This document shows, in pieces, positions 56,601 to 64,000 of a DNA stretch of 64,000 nucleotides. This stretch comes from Coniochaeta sp. PMI_546 (taxonomy: Eukaryota > Ascomycota > Sordariomycetes > Coniochaetales > Coniochaetaceae), in the NCBI GenBank assembly GCA_021432605.1, contig MU271145.1:2852001-2916000 (forward strand), in the 5' to 3' direction. A program made the translations under genes and the position numbers. The notes below the pieces were generated by a model, which saw only the letters and a program-made list of their open reading frames with translations, searched no databases and was not told the origin of the DNA. Each line of letters begins with the position of its first letter. The stretch's first letter is position 1.

Positions 56601-59241
56601 TACACCCGAGACGCCGGGTGGTCTGACATCCTTTCTCACCCCTGCTGCCAAGTTCCTCGTCGAAAGCTTCCTATCCTCTCCAGCAGCTGGATCTCTGCGG
56701 TTCCAGCCATTAATATCGACTCTACTTGTCGCTCTTCAAATCCCAAACACCTTTCTCTACCCACACCGATCCGAAATAATATCCCAGCGACTCACCAAAG
56801 CCCTCAGCTTTGGATCCACCTTGTTGAGAGTGGCAGATTATCTGGACCAGCCGTCGGTAGCCCTGCAGACACAACTCTTCAAGGTTTCCTCGTTGGTAGC
56901 TCGCCTGTATGCAGCCCGGGACTCGTTTAGGTTACCCTCCCTGTCGTTGCTGGGCGTCCTGGTTGAGAGTGCTGGAAAGGGAAGCAGTGAGCCGCCTTCG
57001 CTCCTCGGATATCTTGGTCCTCAGGTATCCCGTTCGTTTATCAGTATCCTCTCCAAACTGGACAAGCCATACGATAGGCCGACTACGGTATCTGGGATTT
57101 GGAAGTTTTTCTCTAGTATCATGCGCAACCGGCAACAGTGGATGGCGAACTGTCTCCTCACCGGCAAGACTCCTCGAGAAGCTTTGCAAGGCGATGGCAA
57201 GGTCTCCAAAATATCACCGGATTCTGTTCTGCACGTAGCACTCGAGAAGCTGAAGTCCATATCCGCCGTACCCAGTTCAGAGACCCTGGTCATACTAGAC
57301 TTCTTCACATCTGCTCAGAACTACTGGCCCTGGACCATTTTCGCTATGCAGAGGGACAATGCTTTCTTGGAAGACCTTCGCCGCTATGTCCATGATCTCA
57401 AGTCACCCTCGCTGGTCGGCAAGACTGATCCAAAGGAGGCCGGCTTCCAAGCGCGGATAGCTGCTTACATCGCGGAGACATTCGCTATGCAACTCTACCA
57501 CTTGCGGCAGATGGGTCGCGAGGAGATATTTGCGAGAGACGTGGTGAATGATCTGGACTACTTCCTGCGTGATGGCGTGCAGATATCCGGCTACAACAAG
57601 TCGCTGCACGTGAACTTCGCGAAGAACTTCAAGGCTCGGTATTCTGGCTGCTCGTTGGATGACTTCAAGACGACGACCTTGGTACGACGTGATCTAGGGT
57701 CGGATTACTATTATGCTCTGGAATATGCGGACACCATGCTGAGCTTCGACGGTGGCTGGATCGGCCCCCGACAGAACGGCTTTCGACATGAGATGGAGAC
57801 GGCAAACTTGAACCTGTCTCTGGTTGATGCCCAAATAGTGAGTTGTCTATGCAAAGTGTGACTTCTTGAACTCCGCTAACGACCATAGGCCCTGTTTCAT
57901 TCGTGGGAATATTTACTTCTCGAGCTCAGCGTCTGCCTCCTGCCGAAGAAGAACCAGAAGGTTGCAAAGCAGATGCTACAGGTAGCGGAGAAGTGCCTGG
58001 ACTCGAACCAAACAAGCCAAGCGCCCGAGGCCATCTTCACGCGCATCAGCCAATCGCGCGCGAATCTGTGTCTGACGCTGCTACAGCGTCTTGCAGATCG
58101 CGCCCTACTGCCGAAGGACATTTCACAGCTCCTGGTAACCGTTGCCGCAACAATTGCCAGTGTCGAGAACCCCTACGGTGAAGAGCAAGTTCAGTATTTT
58201 AGAACACTGCTCAAGATTCTCTATGTCGTGCTGCGAGGATCAACCCACTCAGCCAACTTCGACCCCGGTGTGGGCGCAAAGCCAGACGGCCACGACGCCT
58301 CTGTGGCCATTACGCAACTAGTGCTCAACATCCTCGACCGTGTCGTCGCCCAGGGCTTCCGGACCCTCGTAACCCTAGTCCACGAATCCAACAGCTCAAC
58401 AACACCCGAGGACATCGCGCTCATCACCGCCATCCTACAGGCCTGCCTCAGCATTCCGGGCATGGACCAATGCCAGACCCAAATCCTGAACATCATGGCC
58501 TCCCACGACGTCTTCCACGTCGCCACATCCCTCTTCTCCTGGGCCGACAAGCTAGCCGACAAAGGCGACCCAGTCTACGGCGAGCTATCGCTCCTCTTCC
58601 TCCTCGAGCTGTCCGCCCTCCCCGCCGTGGCGGAACAGCTCGCCTGCGACGGCCTGCTGAGCCACATCACATCCGCCAGCCTGGCGGGCTTCATGCGTCG
58701 GCCTACCGTGTCTCCATTCAGCGACAACGTCGGCTCGGCTCGCTGCTACGGCATCTGGGCGAAGGGCGTCTTGCCCCTGCTCCTCAACATCCTCGGCGCG
58801 CTGGGCGCAACCATCGCGCCCGAGGTCGCCTTCGTGCTGAACCAATTCCCAAACCTCGTCCGGTCGGCGGTGGAGCGCTTCGAGGCGCCGGGTATCAGCC
58901 GCACGGCCACGCGCGAGACGCCGCACTTCGTCACGCTGCTGGCCGTGGCGGAGATTCATTCCCTGTCGCTCCTGACGAGGGTTCTGGCTGCGCTGAGGGC
59001 GAATAACGGGAGGGATATCCCCGAGGTGCCGTTCGAGGCGGCTGCGCTGCTGGAGAATGTCGAGTTCTGGCTGAGTAGCAGGAAGGTGCTGAGGGAGAGG
59101 CTGATGCCGCTGTCGCCCCGGGAGGCGGAGTGGAGGGCTGCCAAGGCGAGCGAGGGGAGTGGCTGCGAGAACCGGCTGGAGGAGAAGGTTGTGATGCAGT
59201 TGGCCGGGGTGAGGGATGTGCTTGGGGAGGGGGTTGAGTAA
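53652..59241 (+). CDS. nup188: nucleoporin Nup188
   Basis: Inner-ring scaffold of the nuclear pore complex, alpha-solenoid; 1824 aa, close to the length of the Chaetomium protein. Exons are 53652..53722, 53787..57837 and 57889..59241. Introns are 64 nt (GTAAGG, CACTAAC branch) and 51 nt (GTGAGT, GCTAAC branch). The spliced start MPASSDRTYFPPLEQCLTGESILISWIQVASAL matches the family opening, and the first junction splits an Ile codon. Exon 3 begins ALFHSWEYLLLELSVCLLPKKN. The protein is almost entirely helical, with no catalytic motif. Starting in exon 2, as a simple reading frame suggests, would lose the conserved N-terminus. Confidence 0.95.
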
Positions 59242-59748
59242 AGACCTGGTCCAAATGAGAGAGCAGTTGAGGAGGTTGAGAAAGATTGGGGGAAGTGCAA
59301 TGGATAGAGTGGGAGTGAAGGAAGGGCATGGTTGGTTGGCGTCTTTGGTGCTCTTTTGTCGTGCAGTCCGGTAACTAGAGGATGTGGACTTGGATCGGTA
59401 GTTAGTGTAACAATGGTAGCACTGCGCAAAGGACAGGATAGCAAAATCGGGGCCTCGATATTTGGTCGCCCTTGATGAGAGTTGCATTTTCCCCTTTCAC
59501 GGTACCCATGGTTCTTCCTGTCCAGTGCTAATGAAGTCTATGTCCGTGCAATGGCCAACCGATATCCCTAAAATTACACAGTCCAACACAATGTACACGC
59601 CCAGCACACCAGGCCTTCGACTCGACCGTCTCGGCTCAAGACCAAGCCCTGTCACGGGTCATTTGGCAAAGCCATCCCATGGTCCAGCCTCATCCCTCCT
59701 CACAAGCGCAATATATCTCTGATCTTCGACTCCCTTCGACAGACGGCT
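59242..59748. other. convergent 3' intergenic region
   Basis: About 500 bp between the stops of NUP188 and TIM9; nothing else recognised. Confidence 0.55.
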
Positions 59749-60210
59749 TTACCGCCCCTGGCCCTGCGCCTGCTGCATGGCGGCGCTCTGCTCGGCGAAG
59801 CGCTCGCTGAGGCGTCCGGTGGCGGCGAAGTTCTTGGCCACGCACCGCGTCAGGCAGCCCGTCTCGCGGCCCGAGAGGGCCTTGCTCGTGAAGTCGTCGA
59901 CGCAGGGGACGAAGCAGCCGTCTACCATTGTGTTGAACATCTGTCGGCCTGGGTGTTTAGCGAGAGTCCATGGATGGGAGACGGCCCAGGTGGAGGAGAA
60001 AAGGAAATTAGGCAGGATGAGACAAAGGGAAAAGGGGAAGCAGAGACACGGAGGGAAGGGACGGGCAGACGTACGCTCATGAACTCCTTCACTTGACGCT
60101 TTTGGAGGCGCTGCTCCAGCTCGCGGTTCTCGGCTTGGGTGAGTCTGGGGGTGTTAGCTGTTTACATATCAAGGTAGTTGTGTCCGTGGAGGCAAAGCGT
60201 ACCCGTCCAT
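59749..60210 (-). CDS. tim9: mitochondrial small Tim chaperone Tim9
   Basis: Intermembrane-space chaperone that pairs with Tim10 to escort carrier proteins to TIM22; 89 aa. Exons are 60210..60203 (8 nt, ATGGACGG), 60144..60075 (70 nt) and 59940..59749. Introns are 58 and 134 nt with GTACGC and GTACGT donors. The joined start MDGLTQAENRELEQRLQKRQ and VKEFMSMFNTMVDGCF match the family. The twin CX3C motifs are CFVPC and CLTRC, separated by DDFTSKALSGRETG. The C-terminus is Gln-rich. The ATG heading the last exon is Met 27 of the full protein, not the start. Confidence 0.96.
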
Positions 60211-61265
60211 AATTGCTCTGTGGTCTGATAAGGAAAGACTGATATTGTTGGAGCGTCAAGCTTGGTTGGTTTCCGGCTTCAGATTCTCGAGCTCCAACAA
60301 CTGGACAGCGATAACGATAGCGACCGGAGTTTGCTGCATGGAAATTTGCACTTGGGTTGTCGGAGTTGGCCAGATGATGTCAGCTGGCCATGTGCGGCAG
60401 CCTTGTCACGTGGATTGCTGCGGTCCGACTACCTTATCTCCTTGACAACATTGTGGCTACCATGGCGATGGCCTGACCAACGCTCCCATACTATGTAGCA
60501 CAGTAGAGGAGTGATCAGCCTGGGGCCACCTCTAATTCAAAGAAGAAGAGCAGCCACTGGCAGGGTGCTATCCGTCTCCGCGTTTCAGACCTTCATATTT
60601 CGAGCGGACTCTGAGCATCCAGTAGGGTAATACGACGAGAAGCATTGCGTGCGAAGCGTTTTGTTGTAGCCGCCGGAGGGAATCGGTACTGGACCACACG
60701 CCATCACCTCGCCGTATTGAATTTCGTCGCCATCAGGGCGTGAGGACTGGCACCGCAGCCGCTCACCACAGGGACAAGCTCAGTGCTGAGCATGTTTAAG
60801 GTACCTGTCGGCAATGGCAACGTGCTGGGTTGGATCCGCACGCCCCATTCACAAGCGCCGTGTCGTTATGCTACCCACACGTCCTATATCAGTCGTAGAC
60901 AGACCAAGGATTCCAACAACACTCATTTTTTTGACAGCGAGCATGTATCCTGGCGCGGCGTTTGACCAAGCATTGGCCACTAGAGAATGTGCAGCAATCG
61001 AGGCTCTGGTCGGCGGTGCAATGTCGGCCGCGTCAGGCTGCCACTGACCCTTACCTAATGACCTCCCGGGACAACCCAGCTACTTTTCGCACCGGCATCT
61101 AGGAGTTCATCGCTCTCCATAACTACACACTAAGATCAGAATATTAGGCGCAATGGTTAGTATTTAGTCCTTGGATTCGACGTTAGCTTACGCGAGTAGC
61201 CTCTGCGACAAGTCTTTCCTGCCATCGACTCTCCCGCCAGTGTTGTAAAGGTTGAGTAAGTAAAA
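60211..61265. other. intergenic, 1 kb, TIM9 to hydrolase locus
   Basis: Divergent region upstream of TIM9 and the hydrolase-like locus. No gene recognised. An ATG followed by a GTTAGT donor at 61153-61161 might be a first exon of the hydrolase gene. Confidence 0.5.
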
Positions 61266-62225
61266 TTGCGTCTGTCTCCAGAGCCGCAGACTCACATTTC
61301 CAGCATTATCGCTGTCCATGACTTGAATCCGCGAGGCAAGAATGACGCCGACCATGCATGGGACACATGGCGCACGCCTCCCGGCCCGCAAGGCCGGCTG
61401 TGGCTACGTGATGACCTTCCGCAACACGTCCCTGGCTCTCGCATCTTTCTGTATCAGTACAATGCGACTGCCGCCCATGGAAAGGATCGAGACACATTTT
61501 TCGGCAAGGCAAACGAGCTGCTCGAAGCAATCCGTATCGAGAGGGACGAGGTCGAGTCTCGGCCGATAATCTTCCTGTGTCACGGCGTGGGTGGGCTACT
61601 AGTCAAACAGGCCCTTATCAATGCGCACAACAACCCGAAATACACTCCAATAAAGGCCGCAACCTCTGGTCTGGCTTTCTTTGCGACGCCTCACGACAGC
61701 GAAGATTGGAAGCTGGTAAGCCTCGGCACGATGGCGGCAAAGATCGCTACAACAGCGGGTTTCCAGAAGGGCGACGACGTCATGAAGGTGCTGAAGTGCG
61801 GTAGCATGTTTGCGGATATTCTGCAGGAGCATTGGCGTCATCAGTTGCTCGACTATGACATTGTCTCTTTCTGGGGAGCCTTCGACGATGTAAGCCTTGC
61901 GATACGCAATACGAGTACTATGCCTTTGCTGACCTTCAACAAGGTTGTCCCAAAAGAAAGTGCACGCTTCGGGCTTCCGGGCTCGCGGGAGAACGTGGTC
62001 AAACTCAATGCAGATCATCGCGATATATGCAAGTTCGGGTCGAGCGAGACCGATCAAGACAACCTCAAACTCGTCCGAGGTAATATCAAGGATCTATACC
62101 GGTCTGCGCTCAAGACAGGTAAGGCTATGGCCTTGCCGTCAGTAGTGGACGAGGGAGAGACGACGCTGGAGGATCATTTGCCACAGCGATTTGCTGCCTT
62201 ATATGGAAACCAAAACGCCGAATGA
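61266..62225 (+). CDS. NLR-type alpha/beta-hydrolase effector domain protein, 5' end unresolved
   Basis: Open frame of 319 codons with no ATG near its start, so a first exon is missing or lost. From about 61290 it reads ISSIIAVHDLNPRG, then DADHAWDTWRTP, RLWLRDDLPQHVPGSRIFLYQYN and ESRPIIFLCHGVGGLLVKQAL. This is the N-terminal serine-esterase-like domain that heads many fungal NLR-like and TPR proteins. The nucleophile elbow, normally G/C-H-S-x-G, reads CHGVGG: the serine position holds Gly, so hydrolysis is doubtful. The frame ends in tandem stops (TGA TAA). Decayed TPR-coding sequence follows directly; no nucleotide-binding (NB-ARC/NACHT) domain lies between. It may be expressed as a solitary domain or be part of a pseudogene. 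Confidence 0.7.
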   Translation: MRLSPEPQTHISSIIAVHDLNPRGKNDADHAWDTWRTPPGPQGRLWLRDDLPQHVPGSRIFLYQYNATAAHGKDRDTFFGKANELLEAIRIERDEVESRPIIFLCHGVGGLLVKQALINAHNNPKYTPIKAATSGLAFFATPHDSEDWKLVSLGTMAAKIATTAGFQKGDDVMKVLKCGSMFADILQEHWRHQLLDYDIVSFWGAFDDVSLAIRNTSTMPLLTFNKVVPKESARFGLPGSRENVVKLNADHRDICKFGSSETDQDNLKLVRGNIKDLYRSALKTGKAMALPSVVDEGETTLEDHLPQRFAALYGNQNAE

Positions 62226-62956
62226 TAACGAAGACTATGACAGAAAGAGAATGGACTCATGTTAGAGAAAACCCTCGCGCAGGCGCATCTTGCCGACAGG
62301 CGGATGAAGGATGCGATTCAGATCTTGGAAGATATACTGGATATCGACAAGTCTGGTGAAGAGGATCAAAATCGACTATGGACAGAGCATGTGCTCGCAA
62401 TGGCATACCTTCACGATAGGCGGACCGGGGATGCAATCCAGATCTTGGAACGTATGGTGGAAATCGAGAGAAGGACTCTCACCGAGGAAGATCATAAAAT
62501 CGACTGGCCTCAGAGCACGCGCTCGCAAGTGCATACCTTAACGATAGGTGGACCAGGCATGCGATCCATATCTTAGAGCATGTGGTAGAGATCCAGAGAA
62601 GGACTCTCAGCGAGGAAGATTATGATCGACTCGCCTCAGAGCACGAGCTCGTAGGGGCGTACTTGACGATAGGCGGATCGGAGGTGCAATCCAGATCTTA
62701 GAGCATGTGGCGGCGGTTAAGACGAGGATATTAACCAAAGACGACGACCACTTTCAGAAGACCTTCACTCAGAGGCATGCTCAATAAGAGTCAGGTCGGG
62801 AAGTATATCGACATCCTCGAGTACACCAGCGTCGCTCGACGGTTACAAGGTGACAATCATGATGCACTAAATTCAGAACACCCTCACATAGGCATGCTTA
62901 AGGATAATAGGAGCGAAGAGCGTATCAACGCCCTTGAGCATACGGAGACGGTTTAG
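62226..62956 (+). pseudogene. frameshifted TPR repeat array (kinesin light chain/NLR type)
   Basis: Repeat units of about 42 codons encode variants of SEHxLAxAYLxDRRxxxAIQILEHVVEI. Intact stretches include LAQAHLADRRMKDAIQILED and EHVLAMAYLHDRRTGDAIQI. The frame shifts at about 62497-62503 (extra A residues) into LASEHALASAYLNDR and continues to LASEHELVGAYL. It shifts again at about 62665 into DRRIGGAIQILEHVAAV, then at about 62777 into a more diverged part ending NALEHTETV before a stop near 62956. Stops and shifts rule out one translated product. It is the probable former C-terminus of the upstream hydrolase-domain gene. Confidence 0.7.
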
Positions 62957-64000
62957 AAGATCTCAGCAAAGGCTTATACAAATGATATAATCAACAAACC
63001 GGAATCGGTATAGTTGAGTGGGAGTAAAAGAGCGCAGTCAAAGGGTGTTTAGGCATCTTGACTCTTTTCTCTCGGGCGTTCAATACCTTTTATGAAGGGC
63101 CCTTGGGCGAAACCCTCTCGAGCTGCTTTAGAGCCGAAACTGAAATATATCGAATTTCCAGACCCTAATTTCTTTCCCACGCCTGCGAGGAATGATGCTG
63201 CCTTCGGCACTACTGCAAGTTCGAGAACTAACAGCGAAGCAACAGACATCTTCCCATTCATGACCCCCTCGCGTGACAAGGCCTTTCTCAGTTTGAGATC
63301 TCTCGAGACCAGTACCACAGTTCCGTTGAGAACCATAACCCTTTCAAAGCCACGAGCCACGAGGTGCAGCATCGGGCATTGGCGAGCCCAGGTTGCACGA
63401 CTTCACTGTTAGGAGAATTTCTTCCTCAAAACATGGCAGCGTGGTTTCGGCGTGCGCCCACGATGACGAAGCTTGGTTTTGGCTATGCGACATGAGGACA
63501 TGGGCATTTCTTTATCTATATAATGGTGAAAGCGGCCTGGGCTAGACTTGTAAACCAAAGGTGATCTCACTGCGAAACCTTACTTGGGCATCAGTCGGCT
63601 GTGTTACCGGAGGGCGCTCATAAATATATCGAGCTGCTGGGAACTCAGACAAAGCTGCCCAAGCAGACAAGACGCTCGAACAGGCCAGGCATAGAGCATT
63701 ATGCATCATCGTCTGCTTCAGGCATACAAGCAATTACGAGCAGGTCTTCCACGGTCGCCGCAAGAATTGGTACTGGCGTCGAAGGCAGACTACTTCTTTG
63801 CCTATGTGTACTGTATCCACCATACACTGGTTATCTCGCTGCCGGTGGATGCCGCAGGGTACCGATTGCCTACTATGATGGCTATGATTCTAGCTCCTCA
63901 TAGTGCGTGCGGACGACGGGGTTGATACCAAGTCTGTCAAGACATCCTGTGTGAGTATGACGTGGTGGTGCCGGACGACGAACAGTGACAGGCAGTGGAC
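62957..64000. other. unassigned right-end sequence
   Basis: Opposing open frames of about 105 codons (63092-63412 plus, 63049-63372 minus) and shorter ones occur. None carries a motif I recognise. It may be further remnant or intergenic sequence beyond the TPR array. Confidence 0.45.

Noticed and set aside
59749-59940. TIM9 as a 63-residue protein starting in its last exon
   Set aside because: It would lack the conserved N-terminal helix; two upstream exons join in phase to give the full 89-aa family sequence.
1-64000. CRISPR array, bacterial operon signals or integrated plasmid
   Set aside because: Spliced eukaryotic genes throughout; no regularly spaced direct repeats with unique spacers.

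Overview
The window is nuclear DNA of a filamentous ascomycete, most likely a Sordariomycete. Genes are compact, on both strands, and interrupted by short GT-AG introns (mostly 50-100 nt) with CTAAC/CTGAC-like branch sites. Coding sequence is GC-rich with C or G at third positions. The proteome is typically fungal: a trifunctional tryptophan protein, a fungal-length autophagy lipase Atg15, a Trk-type potassium transporter, and a Nup188 whose N-terminus resembles the thermophilic Chaetomium protein. I saw no rRNA, tRNA, CRISPR array, or intact transposon.

Layout. 1-14 kb: alpha-actinin (5' end outside the window), a RING/zinc-finger/SH3 protein, ATG15, a VPS9-domain Rab GEF and a mitochondrial enoyl-CoA hydratase. 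14-31 kb: RER1, PAF1, SEC12, a small CHY-type zinc-finger protein head-to-head with the TFIIH helicase SSL2, then TRK1 after a 2.5 kb gene-poor leader. 31-42 kb: mitochondrial ribosomal protein bL19m head-to-head with an unassigned mitochondrial protein, a mitochondrial-type cysteine synthase head-to-head with the SWR1 subunit VPS72/YL1, a DUF6594-like membrane protein, and a glycogen-binding-type (CBM48-like) protein. 42.2-45.5 kb has no recognisable gene. 45.5-60.2 kb: KTI12, USE1, a BRCT + WGR-like protein, TRP1, NUP188 and TIM9. 60.2-64 kb has accessory character: an NLR-type alpha/beta-hydrolase effector domain with a substituted nucleophile position, followed by a frameshifted TPR array, then unassigned sequence.

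Most genes are unrelated housekeeping functions and form no pathway cluster. Several do act in shared processes: RER1, SEC12 and USE1 in ER-Golgi traffic; PAF1, SSL2 and VPS72 in transcription and chromatin; bL19m, TIM9 and the hydratase in mitochondria. Gene models were spliced by hand from reading frames, splice signals and family conservation. Three genes (CHY protein, KTI12, TIM9) have first coding exons of only 5, 6 and 8 nt. The locus most likely to be variable or new is the hydrolase-TPR remnant at the right end. Other points worth attention are the RING-zinc-SH3 architecture, the SUMO-like motif cluster in the BRCT protein, and a four-site GATA cluster between the CHY gene and SSL2.
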